64,000 bases of DNA from Fimenecus sp900545625 (lineage in GTDB: Bacteria; Bacillota; Clostridia; Oscillospirales; Acutalibacteraceae). The DNA is taken from positions 744,001-808,000 of the forward strand of contig OZ007023.1 in assembly GCA_963931525.1 (NCBI GenBank), written 5' to 3'. How positions within the stretch are numbered: position 1 is the first letter of the stretch; each line of letters starts with the position of its first letter. The translations under genes and the position numbers were made by a program. The notes beneath the pieces are model-generated. The model worked only from the letters and a program-made list of their open reading frames with translations, was not told the origin of the DNA and made no database searches. Below are positions 16,201-24,971 of this stretch, piece by piece.

Positions 16201-16446
16201 GCACACGAGAACGACGAGGTGCAGATCGACTATTTCGCCGTGTCCCTGCCTGATTTTCTGGTCTTTGATGCGGACTTGCATTTGCAGAACCGCGTGCACT
16301 GCCTGTTTATGTGCGGGCTCGGGCAGCTCGGCCTTGGGAAACGCGAAAACGCGATGCAAAGCTTCTCGGCGGCGCGTGCGCTCGACAACAGCCACGCGGG
16401 GCTGACGCTGTATACCGACCTGTTCGCAAAGGGGGATTTCGTATGA
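13204..16446 (+). CDS. DUF5107 and TPR repeat protein
   Basis: A 1,080-residue cytosolic protein with no signal peptide. The N-terminal ~320 residues form a DUF5107 module (galactose-mutarotase-like beta-sandwich): FIRVILLPEIGGRIQRAYDK, GPWISGGIEFNWPQHHRPST and FLWWANPAVAVND are characteristic. From about residue 480 the rest is helical tetratricopeptide repeats, e.g. PYYNLGLALLYQGRLSESYD and AAYYLGCLYYDKKRYDEAVA. These proteins are common in glycan loci of Clostridia and Bacteroides; their chemistry is not settled as far as I know. Carbohydrate binding or processing is suggested by the fold. It is the first gene of the long operon and overlaps the following GH2 gene by an ATGA. RBS is GAGG seven bases upstream. 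Confidence 0.85.
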   Translation: MQINFGKARVWEETVTIPTYGVGAPNKNPMFLEKRVYQGSSGRVYPHPVTDKIFDEKADKAYRAVFLENDFIRVILLPEIGGRIQRAYDKVGGQDFVYYNHVIKPALVGLAGPWISGGIEFNWPQHHRPSTFDPVDYTYFENADGSATAVMGEIETMFRTKSTVRFTLYPDRAYVEISAQLYNRTPVPQTFLWWANPAVAVNDNTRTIFPPDVTAVMDHGKRAVSTFPIATGTYYKVDYSAGVDISRYKNLPVPTSYMAAKSDYDFVGGYDDGTNEGVLHVADHHVAPGKKQWTWGCGDFGKAWDRNLTDSDGPYVELMTGCFTDNQPDFSWLMPQEEKRFTQYFMPYRVIGTVHNATKDLAMNFEDGAVHLYASGNLGELAVVALAGDTEVLRETCTLLPAESAAFPVKNAEAVTEVRLLRGGRVYLSYEINGKKQPVPEAAVAAPAPKDCATTEDLFLYGLHVEQYRHATRSPEDYYLEGLRRDSTDIRLNNAYGRLLLVRGQFRESEAYFRAAVNKATRSNPNPYDSEPYYNLGLALLYQGRLSESYDALYKSVWSDACKEAAFYHMACICARRGDTEKALEHLEASLDKNRRNTLSRNLKALLLISAGRSDEARALAAETVQIDPLDFLSRRILGEAPAMRTDTCIEVALEYAAGGFYADAAAVLCADKSGHPMVQYHLARIYGALGQTEKQAQALLAAQNADSYLCFPHRLEDMLALEAAREKNPADGMAAYYLGCLYYDKKRYDEAVAAFEDCTRLCPEFPTAYRNLALAYYNKRADASAARAALEKAFALDKSDARVLFELDCLYQKIGETPQARLHFLEQHLPLVQDRDDLYTAYITLLNQTGRCDDALDGLRTHRFHPWEGGEGKAPAQYVAALCRKAAKRLKAGDAKAAIECLEHTFTYPENLGEGKLCGAQENLQNYLLGEAYRLLGEKAKAESYYKKASAGLSVPQSAVYYNDQPPESIFCQGLALRRLGAETDACTRFQSLTDFADAHENDEVQIDYFAVSLPDFLVFDADLHLQNRVHCLFMCGLGQLGLGKRENAMQSFSAARALDNSHAGLTLYTDLFAKGDFV

Positions 16447-18119
16447 TCCGGAAAACGGCTTTAACCGAATTCCAGTTTTGCACGCAAGACGCGCCGAAGC
16501 CGCACACCGTCACCGTGCCGCACACCTGGAACGTGGACGACGGCTTGGAGAATTATGTCGGCGCGGCGCGGTACAGTACGGAGATCGACGTGCCGTCGCC
16601 CGCATGGAAGACAGTTTTGCGCTTTCAGGCGGTATACCACACCTGCACGGTGTTCTTAAACGGACAAAAGGCGGGCGAGCACCGCGGCAGCGGCTACACG
16701 CCGTTTTTGATCGATGTAACGCCGTTCGTGCAGGCGGGGCAAAATCACTTGGAGGTGCTTTGTGAAAACACCTATACCGCGCAGTCCCTCCCGCACAAAA
16801 AGGACTTTGACTGGGCATGCGACGGCGGGATCGTGCGGCCCGTGGAGTGGGTGGCGTACGACGAAAACTGCGCGCGCAGCTGCCGGATCACCGGCACGGT
16901 AACGGAATTTTTAGGGGACGACCGCTGCTGCGCCGAAGTGTCCTGCGACATCCGCCTGTGGGAAAACGAGCCGAAGCCGTACCGTTTACAGGTCACGGAT
17001 GCTTTGGGCGAGACGGTACATACACAGGAGGGGACGCTTGACGGGAACAAGCTTCGCTTTTCCCTTGAAAACGCCGCGCTGTGGTCACCCGAGCATCCGG
17101 CGCTTTATACGCTGCGGCTGTATTTCGGGAACGAGGAACAAAGCTATCGCTTCGGCGTGCGCAAGATCGAGACGCGCGGCGACAAAATTTATTTGAACGA
17201 CCGCCCGCTGAAACTCCTCGGCGTGGAATGGATGCCCGGCAGCAACCCGGAATACGGCATGGCGGAACCGGAAAGCGAGCAGGAAAAGTTCCTTTCGATG
17301 CTCAAAGACTTAAACTGCAATTTCACGCGCTTTCACTGGCAGCAATCGGATTTCACCCTCGACTGGTGCGACGAACACGGTATCCTCGTGCAAGAGGAGA
17401 TCCCCTATTGGGGTTCACCCAAGGCGGCGGGAGAGGTGCAAACCGAGATCGCGAAGCGGCAGGCGGACGATATGCTGGAATTCCATTACAACCACCCCTC
17501 GATCGTCTGCTGGGGCGTGGGCAACGAGCTCGGCGGGCACAAGAAAAAAACCATCGCCTATGTCCGCGAAATGTACCGGCATTTTAAGGCGGGCGACCCC
17601 ATGCGGCTGGTCAATTACGTGTCCAATACCATGGCAAATCCGCGCATGCTGTTTTCCGGCGAGGTGTCGGCAGACGCAACGGCGAGCGGCGACCTCTGCA
17701 TGTGGAACGAATACTTAGGCACGTGGATGCCCTCGAAAAACTATGAACAGGATATGCGCCGCGCTCTGTCGCGCGCCGAGGGCAAGCCGCTGGTCATCAC
17801 CGAATTCGGGCTGTGCGAGCCTGCGCATAAAGGCGGAGACCCGCGCCGCATCGAGATATACAAAGAAAAGTTAGCGCTGTATGAAAAGCTTGATTTCGCG
17901 GGCTGGGTGTATTTCTGCCTCAATGACTACCGCACGCACGTCGGCGAGAGCTGCAGCGGAAAATATAAACAGCGCATCCACGGGTCGGTGGATCTTGAGG
18001 GCACCAAAAAGCCCTCCTATGCTTTTGTCAAGGCGCAAAACGCACATTGGCAGACCAAACAAAAGGAGGAAGAGTCACGAAACGGTTCTTTCAGAAAAAA
18101 TGGGTCAAGGTCGTCTTAA
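16443..18119 (+). CDS. GH2-family glycosidase (short form), C-terminus extended by loss of stop
   Basis: 558 residues. It has a sugar-binding jelly roll (VPHTWNVDDGLENYVGAARY to about residue 140), an immunoglobulin-like domain, and a TIM barrel with the acid/base Glu in WGVGNELGGH and the nucleophile Glu in VITEFGL. No signal peptide is present. GH2 covers beta-galactosidase, beta-glucuronidase and beta-mannosidase; which one cannot be decided here. The start overlaps the previous stop as ATGA. The end is odd. A natural TGA would occur at 18,077-18,079 if base 18,078 were T, giving the same ATGA overlap with the next gene. As written, the frame reads on 14 residues (RNGSFRKNGSRSS) to 18,119. 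Confidence 0.87.
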   Translation: MIRKTALTEFQFCTQDAPKPHTVTVPHTWNVDDGLENYVGAARYSTEIDVPSPAWKTVLRFQAVYHTCTVFLNGQKAGEHRGSGYTPFLIDVTPFVQAGQNHLEVLCENTYTAQSLPHKKDFDWACDGGIVRPVEWVAYDENCARSCRITGTVTEFLGDDRCCAEVSCDIRLWENEPKPYRLQVTDALGETVHTQEGTLDGNKLRFSLENAALWSPEHPALYTLRLYFGNEEQSYRFGVRKIETRGDKIYLNDRPLKLLGVEWMPGSNPEYGMAEPESEQEKFLSMLKDLNCNFTRFHWQQSDFTLDWCDEHGILVQEEIPYWGSPKAAGEVQTEIAKRQADDMLEFHYNHPSIVCWGVGNELGGHKKKTIAYVREMYRHFKAGDPMRLVNYVSNTMANPRMLFSGEVSADATASGDLCMWNEYLGTWMPSKNYEQDMRRALSRAEGKPLVITEFGLCEPAHKGGDPRRIEIYKEKLALYEKLDFAGWVYFCLNDYRTHVGESCSGKYKQRIHGSVDLEGTKKPSYAFVKAQNAHWQTKQKEEESRNGSFRKNGSRSS

Positions 18120-19132
18120 GCCTTGTGCTGGTGTTCTTTACGATCGTCGCGGTGTGCAACGCCGTGTTCGCCTCCGTGGCGCTGCAAGAGCAGAAGGGCG
18201 TCGCGGTTTGCGACGACTGGTCGCCGGAGGATGCCTATACCGCCGATTACGCGCAGAGCCTTGACGCGGGCGACGGCGAATTCAAAATTTTGTGCATCAC
18301 GGATGTGCACATCCGCAACCACGGCACGTTTGCGGCGTGGCTCGGCATCAACTTCATTCTGGACGGCATGAGCCGCCCGCAGTTAAAAGGCTTGATTGAG
18401 GAAGTGCAGCCCGACATGATCGTTGTGGGCGGCGATACGGTGCTCACCGCGTGGAACGACATCTGCACGCAGCAGTTTGCCGATTTTATGGACGGCTTCG
18501 GCATCCCCTGGGCGCCGATCTTCGGCAACCACGATTACGAGGGCAGGGCGGATAAGGCGAAGCTTGCCGAGATCTATGAGGCGGCGGAATATTGCCTCTT
18601 TAAAAGCGGCCCTGCGGGCATGAACGGCATGGGCAACTACATCGTCAATATCACCCGCGGCGGCACGCCCGTCTACTCGCTGTTCCTGTTTGACGACGGG
18701 CAGTACCGTATCACGGACGGCGAGATCACCGCCGGCGGCATTTGCGAAAACCAGATTGCATGGTACGAATGGGCAGTTAAGGGCATAGCCGAAACGGCGG
18801 GTGCCACGGTGCCGAGCATGGCGTTTATGCATGTGCCCGTTCCGGAATACGCGACGATCGAAAGCGGCTTTACTATGGGCGACCGCCGTGAGGGCACGTC
18901 CACAGCCGTGGTCAACGACGGCTTTTTCGAGGTGTTCAAAGCCAACGGCGGTACGCACATGTTTGCAGGTCATGATCACAACAACAACTTCATCACCGAG
19001 TATGAGGGCGTCACGCTCGGCTATATGACGAAGAGCTCTTATAACTGCTATTTCGATTTTGACGCGCTCGGCGGCACGGTATTGACGCTTGATGCGGACA
19101 ACCACGTGACGACGGAGATCGTACCTTTCTAA
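18077..19132 (+). CDS. Membrane-anchored metallophosphoesterase (paralogue 2), with ACG at the start position
   Basis: Reads as 351 residues from codon ACG at 18,077, which has AGGAGG seven bases upstream (18,064-18,069). The N-terminus from that codon, KRFFQKKWVKVVLSLVLVF, is a classic signal anchor. The only other in-frame start is TTG at 18,047, upstream of the ribosome site. Catalytic motifs are complete: CITDVHIRN (Asp76, His78), VVGGDTVLTA, IFGNHDYE, AFMHVPVPE and FAGHDHNNN. It is similar in length and layout to the proteins at 8.7 and 29.7 kb. The ACG is probably an ATG changed by one base (mutation or sequence error). If real, expression would be weak. Confidence 0.85.
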   Translation, partial: TKRFFQKKWVKVVLSLVLVFFTIVAVCNAVFASVALQEQKGVAVCDDWSPEDAYTADYAQSLDAGDGEFKILCITDVHIRNHGTFAAWLGINFILDGMSRPQLKGLIEEVQPDMIVVGGDTVLTAWNDICTQQFADFMDGFGIPWAPIFGNHDYEGRADKAKLAEIYEAAEYCLFKSGPAGMNGMGNYIVNITRGGTPVYSLFLFDDGQYRITDGEITAGGICENQIAWYEWAVKGIAETAGATVPSMAFMHVPVPEYATIESGFTMGDRREGTSTAVVNDGFFEVFKANGGTHMFAGHDHNNNFITEYEGVTLGYMTKSSYNCYFDFDALGGTVLTLDADNHVTTEIVPF

Positions 19133-19159
19133 GAAAACCATACGGAAAGAAGTTTTGCT

Positions 19160-20365
19160 TTGAAAACATTCGGGACTTATTTTCAAAACAGTGCGGAACA
19201 CCCGCTTTGCTACGGCGAGGTGGAGCTCATCAACCCGCCGCGCCGCCGCAGGCGCGGCGAGCCGGAAAAGCCGGGCGTGGAAGCGTACCCCGTATTCTGC
19301 GGGTTCTGCGGCACGGACATGGAGCTGTACCGCATGGGGAAAGCCTGCGCGCTCGACGCCAAGTTCCCCGCAGGGCAGAAAAGGCTTATCAACGGGCACG
19401 AGGGTGTGGTGTGGGTGCCTTCGGAGAACCGCTTTGCGATCGTGCTTATCCGCGGCGGCGACAGCTTCGACCCCACGCGTTTTACCGAGGACGAGACCTA
19501 TTTTGAATACGGCTGCGACGGCGCGGACGGGATTTTCTGCGATAAGGGGTATTTCAACCCCGATATGCTGCTGCACCTGCCCGCGCAATACGAGGGACTT
19601 ACAAAATTGCCTTTGTCGCTTGCGAAGCGGCTGGTGTTCTCCGATCCATACGCCTGTGCGGTGTTCCAGCACGAGCGCATGTGCGACATCGGCGAAGCCC
19701 AGCTGTTCCGCGTGGAGATGGCGAAACGCGGCTGCTCGGAACGCGAAGCGCGTGCGGCCGCTCAAGAAGCGACGTTTTCGCGCACGGTGATCTTCGGGCT
19801 CGGCACGACGGGGCTGTTCATCGGCGACCAGATCCGCCGCAACCACCCGAAAGCGCAAATCCTGTTCGTTGCGCGCAGCGGGGCTGAGAGCGCAAAAGCG
19901 CGGTTCGCAACGCAAGAGCTCGGCGCGGATTATCTCTCGACGGAAGGGCTTTTGCAAGCGCAGACTGCTGCCGCAATCCTGGAGCGCTTGGGCGGCAGGG
20001 CGACGGTGTTCGTGGGTACTTCCGGGAATGAAACAGAGCACCGCGTCGCGTTCGAACACGGCGTTTTGGGCTGCAACGGCATTTATAACAGCTTCTCTCT
20101 GGGGCCGAAGATCGCTTTTGACACCATGCCGTTCGGCTTCCAAAACCATGTGATCCTCGCGTCCATCAATTTCACGCAGAAGCACATGAATAAGGCGATC
20201 GAAATCCTGGGCGGCAGCCGATTCGACACGCTTGTACAGCTTTTGGACAAAGCGGAATTTATTGCCGACCCCGCAAAAGCCTATGAAACAAAAATCTACT
20301 GCAAGGGCGCGCCGCTGAAAACAGCGGTCGTCTGGAACGAACAATACTTGGAGATGAACCGATAA
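19160..20365 (+). CDS. MDR-family dehydrogenase, candidate sugar 1-dehydrogenase
   Basis: 401 residues, TTG start at 19,160 with GGAAAGAAG seven bases upstream. It belongs to the zinc-binding medium-chain dehydrogenases: CGFCGTDMELY (about residues 49-59) carries the catalytic-zinc cysteine and NGHEGVV its histidine. VIFGLGTTGLFIGD is the NAD(P)-binding Rossmann loop. The arrangement recalls glucose/galactose 1-dehydrogenases of the non-phosphorylating pathway, which oxidise an aldose to a lactone. This fits a lactonase encoded four genes downstream. The exact sugar (L-galactose, L-fucose or another) is inference. The position in the operon, between a phosphoesterase and a second MDR protein, supports a sugar-acid route. 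Confidence 0.7.
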   Translation: MKTFGTYFQNSAEHPLCYGEVELINPPRRRRRGEPEKPGVEAYPVFCGFCGTDMELYRMGKACALDAKFPAGQKRLINGHEGVVWVPSENRFAIVLIRGGDSFDPTRFTEDETYFEYGCDGADGIFCDKGYFNPDMLLHLPAQYEGLTKLPLSLAKRLVFSDPYACAVFQHERMCDIGEAQLFRVEMAKRGCSEREARAAAQEATFSRTVIFGLGTTGLFIGDQIRRNHPKAQILFVARSGAESAKARFATQELGADYLSTEGLLQAQTAAAILERLGGRATVFVGTSGNETEHRVAFEHGVLGCNGIYNSFSLGPKIAFDTMPFGFQNHVILASINFTQKHMNKAIEILGGSRFDTLVQLLDKAEFIADPAKAYETKIYCKGAPLKTAVVWNEQYLEMNR

Positions 20366-20366
20366 T

Positions 20367-21395
20367 ATGCAAGCTGTAGAGATCACAAAACCCGGTGAGA
20401 TCCGTCTGGTGTCCCGCGAAACACCGACCCCAAAAGCGGGCGAGGCGCTGCTGAAGGTGCTGTACTGCGGCATCTGCGGCGCGGACGTCGCCTCCTACAC
20501 GGGCAACCAGCCGTTTACGACCTATCCGCGCACGCCGGGCCACGAATTCAGTGCGCAGATCATGGAGATCGGTGAAAATGACAGGGGGCTTCGCGTCGGC
20601 GACGTGGTCACGGCCAACCCGTATTTCAACTGCGGGCACTGCTATGCGTGCGCGCGAGGGATCGTAAACGCCTGCGTGGACAACCAAACCATGGGTGTCC
20701 AGCGCGACGGCGCGTTTCAGGAATATATCACTATGCCCGTCGAGCGCATCATCCCGGGGCGCGGGCTTTCACCAAAGGCGCTCGCGCTCATCGAACCGTT
20801 TTCCATCAGCTGCCATGCGCTTTCCCGCGCGGCGGTCCGCGAAGGCGACCGTGTGCTCATTATGGGCGCAGGCCCCATCGGGCTGTTCGCGCTGCTGCGG
20901 GCAAAATCGCTCGGCGCGCGCGTTGCCGTGGCGGATCTGCTCGAAAGCCGGCTGAAACTTGCCGAAAGCTACGGCGCGGACTGTGTGATCCCGGTCAAAA
21001 CTGCCGATCTGCACGAGAAAAGCCTTGCCTTTACCGAGGGCAACGGATACGATGTGTGCGTCGAAGCGTGCGGCGCGCCCGAGACCTTCCTTTCCTGTAT
21101 TGAGGAGGCGGCGCACGGGGCGAACATCATTCTGATCGGCAACGGCAAGCGCGAGACGACCTTCGTGCACTCTGTTCTGCTGAAAAAAGAACTGAATGTG
21201 TTTGGCAGCCGCAACGCGCGCACCGCGGATTTTGAGACCCTGATCGATCTGGTCGCCGCGGGCGGGGCGGATGTTTTAAAAATGGTCAGCGCCGTTTATG
21301 AAAAAGAGGATGCGGCAGCGGCGTTTGAGGCGCTTACACACAACGACGGCTCGCTTGCCAAGGTGCTGCTGCGCTTTGCGGAGGCGGAGGCATAA
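20367..21395 (+). CDS. MDR-family dehydrogenase, candidate L-galactonate 5-dehydrogenase
   Basis: A 342-residue zinc alcohol dehydrogenase. GICGADVASYTG and TPGHEFSAQI give the catalytic zinc ligands. The structural-zinc lobe is NCGHCYACARGIVNAC and the coenzyme loop is IMGAGPIGLFALL. It resembles threonine/sorbitol/L-galactonate dehydrogenases. It is immediately followed, two bases after its stop, by tagaturonate reductase and altronate dehydratase. In Enterobacteria L-galactonate dehydrogenase makes D-tagaturonate, which is the substrate of the next enzyme, so that assignment is the simplest. No uronate isomerase is present, which argues against the galacturonate route. Confidence 0.65.
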   Translation: MQAVEITKPGEIRLVSRETPTPKAGEALLKVLYCGICGADVASYTGNQPFTTYPRTPGHEFSAQIMEIGENDRGLRVGDVVTANPYFNCGHCYACARGIVNACVDNQTMGVQRDGAFQEYITMPVERIIPGRGLSPKALALIEPFSISCHALSRAAVREGDRVLIMGAGPIGLFALLRAKSLGARVAVADLLESRLKLAESYGADCVIPVKTADLHEKSLAFTEGNGYDVCVEACGAPETFLSCIEEAAHGANIILIGNGKRETTFVHSVLLKKELNVFGSRNARTADFETLIDLVAAGGADVLKMVSAVYEKEDAAAAFEALTHNDGSLAKVLLRFAEAEA

Positions 21396-21396
21396 T

Positions 21397-22722
21397 ATGA
21401 AAGAAACCATTATCCAATTCGGCGAGGGGAATTTTCTGCGCGGCTTTGCGGATCTGTTCATCCACAAGCTGAACGAGCAGGGGTTGTATGACGGCAAGGT
21501 TGTGGTAGTGCAGCCCATTAAAACCGGGCTTTGCGACGTGCTGAATGAACAAAAGGGCGTTTATAACCTGTATTTGCGCGGGCTTCAAAACGGCGAAGCG
21601 GTGTGTGAGCATACGCGCGTTACCTCGATTTCCCGCGCCGTAAACCCGTATGCGGATTTTGAGGGCTTTTTGGCGCTTGCAAAAGATCCGGATTTCCGCT
21701 TCGTCATTTCCAACACCACCGAGGCGGGCATTGCCTATGACCCGTCATGCGCGGTGTCCGACAGACCCGCAAGCTCGTTTCCGGGCAAGCTCACACAGCT
21801 TTTGTATGCGCGCTTTCAGGCGGGGCTGCCGGGCTTTGTGATGCTCGCGTGCGAGCTGATCGACAACAACGGCAAGGCACTGCAGTCCTGTGTGCTGCGG
21901 TACGCACAGCAGTGGAAATTGGGCGAGGCCTTTTATGAATGGGTCATTCATGAGAACCAATTTTGCAGCACGCTCGTGGACCGCATCGTGACGGGCTACC
22001 CGAAAGCGGAAGCGGCTGCGCTTTGCCAAGAACTCGGCTGGGAAGACCGCCTTTTGGACACGGCAGAGCCCTACCATTTGTGGGTGATCGAGGGCGATCA
22101 CGAAGCGGAGCTGCCTTTGCGGCAAGCGGGCGTCAACGTGGTTTGGACAAACGACGTAAGCCCCTATAAAAAGCGCAAGGTGCGTGTGCTCAACGGTGCG
22201 CACACCGCCATGGTGTTCCCCGCGCTTTTGTGCGGACTTAAGACCGTGGGCGAAGCCCTCCGGGATGAACAAATCGGCGCATTTTTAAACAAAGCCCTGT
22301 TTTCCTATATCTTGCCTGCGCTCGGCGACACCGAGGATAACCGCGCGTTTGCGTATGACGTGCTGGAACGCTTTCGCAACCCGTATATTCAGCATCAGCT
22401 GCGTTCCATCGCGCTCAATTCCGTCAGCAAATTTTCGGTGCGCGTGCTGCCCACCATGCTCGACTGCCGCGAAAAGGACGGCGTATACCCGCGCCCGCTC
22501 ACACTGTCTCTCGCCGCGCTTTTGCATTTTTACAAAACCGACGCGCCGCAGGACGACGCGGCGGCGATCACCTGCATCAAAGAGCGGACGCTGCCCGAGA
22601 TCCTTAGGGATACCGCGCTTTGGGGCGCAGACTTGACCGAGCTTGTTCCTGAAGTCTCAAAAGGCATGGAGATCATAGAGAAACAGGGGATGCGTGAGGC
22701 GATCACATGGGCTTTGTCGTAA
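21397..22722 (+). CDS. uxaB: Tagaturonate reductase (altronate oxidoreductase)
   Basis: 441 residues from ATG 21,397, just after the previous stop with GGAGGCGGAGG upstream. IIQFGEGNFLRGFADLFIHK is the UxaB/mannitol dehydrogenase N-terminal NAD-binding motif and KKRKVRVLNGAHTAMVFPAL the C-terminal signature with the catalytic lysine region. The enzyme interconverts D-tagaturonate and D-altronate with NADH. The gene overlaps uxaA by 16 bases, indicating coupled translation. Confidence 0.88.
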   Translation: MKETIIQFGEGNFLRGFADLFIHKLNEQGLYDGKVVVVQPIKTGLCDVLNEQKGVYNLYLRGLQNGEAVCEHTRVTSISRAVNPYADFEGFLALAKDPDFRFVISNTTEAGIAYDPSCAVSDRPASSFPGKLTQLLYARFQAGLPGFVMLACELIDNNGKALQSCVLRYAQQWKLGEAFYEWVIHENQFCSTLVDRIVTGYPKAEAAALCQELGWEDRLLDTAEPYHLWVIEGDHEAELPLRQAGVNVVWTNDVSPYKKRKVRVLNGAHTAMVFPALLCGLKTVGEALRDEQIGAFLNKALFSYILPALGDTEDNRAFAYDVLERFRNPYIQHQLRSIALNSVSKFSVRVLPTMLDCREKDGVYPRPLTLSLAALLHFYKTDAPQDDAAAITCIKERTLPEILRDTALWGADLTELVPEVSKGMEIIEKQGMREAITWALS

Positions 22723-24086
22723 TTCACCCTGCCGACAACGTGCAGGTTTCTTTAGAAAACGGACATAAATACGCGCGGCGCTCCATTCGGGCGGGCGAAG
22801 CGGTCATCAAATACGGCTTTCCCATAGGCGTGGCGACGCAGGACATCGCGGCGGGCGCACATGTGCACAGCCACAACCTGAAAACCGCGCTCGGCGGCGT
22901 GCGGGAATACACCTATGCGCCGAAATCCTGCGCGCTCCCAGCCGTACCGCCTGAGGAAATCTCCGCTTATGAGCGTCCGAACGGCGAGATCGGTATCCGC
23001 AACGACATTTGGATCATCAACACCGTCGGCTGTGTCAACAAGACCGCGCAGGTGATCGCGGAAAAAACAGGCGCGTTCTGTTTTCCGCATCCATACGGGT
23101 GTAGCCAGCTCGGCGGCGATCTTCTGCGCACGCAGCAGATCCTTTGCGGGCTCATCCGCCACCCCAATGCGGGCGGCGTGCTGGTGCTGGGGCTTGGGTG
23201 CGAGAACAACAACATCGGTGAGCTTCAAAAGGTGCTGGGGGCGTACGACCGCGACTGCGTGCGTTTTTTGAATGTGCAGGACTGCGGCGATGAGGTCCGA
23301 GAGGGCGTGCGGCTTGTCCTTGAACTGCAAAGCCGAGCCGCGAAGAACCGCCGTGTGCGTGTCCCGGTCTCCCGCTTGAAGATCGGATTGAAATGCGGCG
23401 GCAGCGACGGGCTTTCGGGCTTGACTGCAAACCCCACGGTCGGCCGCGTCTGCGACCGCCTTTGCGCTATGGGCGGCACGGCGGTGCTCACCGAGGTACC
23501 GGAGATGTTCGGCGCGGAGCAGCTTTTGATGAACCGCTGCCAAAGCGCCGAGGTGTTCGAGCAGACCGTGCGGCTCATCAACCGGCAAAAGGCGTATTTC
23601 CTTGCGCACGGGGAAAAGGTGAGCGAAAACCCGTCGCCGGGGAACAAGGCGGGCGGCATCACGACGCTGGAAGAAAAATCCCTCGGCTGCGTGCAGAAAG
23701 GCGGCACGTCGCCGGTCACGGCGGTGCTCGAAATCGGTGATACGGCGACTGCGGCGGGGCTTAACTTGCTGGAGGGTCCCGGCAACGACATGGTCGCGGT
23801 CACAAATCTCACGGCGGCGGGCTGCCATATGATCCTGTTTACCACCGGGCGCGGCACGCCCTTGGGCGCGCCCGTACCGACCGTTAAGATCGCCACAAAC
23901 ACGGCGTTGGCACAGCAGAAGCCGCATTGGGTGGATTTTGACGCGCAGCCCGCGCTGACGGACGCTGACGGCACGGCAGATGCGCTTTTCTCTCTGGTTT
24001 TGGAAACAGCGAACGGTGCGATGACCAAATCGGAGCAGAACGGCTTTCGGGAAATTGCCATTATGAAAGACGGGGTGACCTTATGA
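22707..24086 (+). CDS. uxaA: Altronate dehydratase
   Basis: 459 residues. It combines the N-terminal SAF-type domain (FPIGVATQDIAAGAHVHSHN) with the large dehydratase domain: GIRNDIWIINTVGCVNKTAQ, FPHPYGCSQLGGD, KCGGSDGLSGLTANPTVGR and FTTGRGTPLGAPVPT. The length is slightly below the usual 490-500. The enzyme removes water from D-altronate to give 2-keto-3-deoxy-D-gluconate (KDG). No KDG kinase or aldolase gene is in the window, so later steps must be elsewhere. The stop overlaps the next start as ATGA. Confidence 0.9.
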   Translation: MGFVVIHPADNVQVSLENGHKYARRSIRAGEAVIKYGFPIGVATQDIAAGAHVHSHNLKTALGGVREYTYAPKSCALPAVPPEEISAYERPNGEIGIRNDIWIINTVGCVNKTAQVIAEKTGAFCFPHPYGCSQLGGDLLRTQQILCGLIRHPNAGGVLVLGLGCENNNIGELQKVLGAYDRDCVRFLNVQDCGDEVREGVRLVLELQSRAAKNRRVRVPVSRLKIGLKCGGSDGLSGLTANPTVGRVCDRLCAMGGTAVLTEVPEMFGAEQLLMNRCQSAEVFEQTVRLINRQKAYFLAHGEKVSENPSPGNKAGGITTLEEKSLGCVQKGGTSPVTAVLEIGDTATAAGLNLLEGPGNDMVAVTNLTAAGCHMILFTTGRGTPLGAPVPTVKIATNTALAQQKPHWVDFDAQPALTDADGTADALFSLVLETANGAMTKSEQNGFREIAIMKDGVTL

Positions 24087-24958
24087 CGGTAGTGGATGCG
24101 CACGCGCATTTATGGGCACGGCAAAACGGGCGCGTGGACGGCAGACCTGTTATACCTTTGGAAAACGGCAAAAGCGATTTCGGTGGGGAAACCCGGCAGA
24201 TGATGCCGCCTTATATGACCGACGGCGCAAACACCGCGGAGCGCCTGATCGCAAACATGGATTATGCCCGCGTTTCGGCGGCGGTCATCACGCAGGAGGA
24301 GATCGACGGCAACCAGGATGATTACCTGCTGCTGGCAAAGCAAAAGTACCCCGAGCGGCTGAAGATCTGCAGCCTGTATGAGGAGGGCAAGCCCTTCCGC
24401 CTCGAGGGCTTTGACGGTGTAAAATTATGCGCAGGCAGGCTGAAAACACAGGATCTCACAAAGCATGCCGCCGTGTTTGAAGCGGCCGAGTGCGCGGGAA
24501 AGTTTATCTCCATCGACCTTGCCGACGGCGACCGCCAAACGGGCGCGCTCAAAGAGCTCGCCGCGCAGTACCCGATGCTGCGTATTGCCGTCGGACATTT
24601 CGGCATGGTCACGCGCGACGGCTGGCACGAGCAGATCAAGCTCGCGCGGCAGCGCAATATTTATATCGAAAGCGGCGGTATCACCTGGCTTTTCAACCGG
24701 GAGTTTTACCCTTACCCGTCGGCGGTGCGCGCCGTATGTGAGGCGGCACAGCTCTGCGGCTTTGAAAAGCTGATGTGGGGCAGCGACTATCCGCGCACCA
24801 TGGTAGAGATCACCTATAAAATGAGCTGCGATTTCATCCTGAAATCCGACGCGCTGTCCGACGAAGAAAAAGCGCGGTTCCTTTATCAAAACGCACAGGT
24901 GTTTTACGGGTTTGAAACACTTGTGCCTTGCCCGAATATCCCCCATATGCTCGACTGA
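24083..24958 (+). CDS. Amidohydrolase-2 family protein, candidate sugar lactonase
   Basis: 291 residues. It begins MTVVDAHAHLWARQNGRVDG, the HxH metal motif of the amidohydrolase TIM barrel. The later conserved positions are IAVGHFGM (His) and MWGSDYPRT (Asp). This is the COG3618-like group that includes L-fuconolactonase and L-galactono-lactonase. Its place in an operon with two sugar dehydrogenases, uxaB and uxaA fits hydrolysis of an aldonolactone to the free acid. It lacks a signal peptide and so is cytosolic. Other members act on pyrone or aromatic acids, so the substrate remains inference. Confidence 0.72.
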   Translation: MTVVDAHAHLWARQNGRVDGRPVIPLENGKSDFGGETRQMMPPYMTDGANTAERLIANMDYARVSAAVITQEEIDGNQDDYLLLAKQKYPERLKICSLYEEGKPFRLEGFDGVKLCAGRLKTQDLTKHAAVFEAAECAGKFISIDLADGDRQTGALKELAAQYPMLRIAVGHFGMVTRDGWHEQIKLARQRNIYIESGGITWLFNREFYPYPSAVRAVCEAAQLCGFEKLMWGSDYPRTMVEITYKMSCDFILKSDALSDEEKARFLYQNAQVFYGFETLVPCPNIPHMLD

Positions 24959-24971
24959 CGGAGGAAACGAT

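Noticed and set aside
18383..20473. 696-codon open frame on the reverse strand
   Set aside because: Lies opposite a clear metallophosphoesterase and two dehydrogenase genes. Its product is rich in Arg, Ala, His and Val with no domain; it is a GC-rich shadow frame.
21397..24086. Galacturonate catabolism (uxaCBA)
   Set aside because: uxaB and uxaA are present, but no uronate isomerase or exuT-type carrier is found, and two sugar dehydrogenases plus a lactonase point to another entry into tagaturonate.
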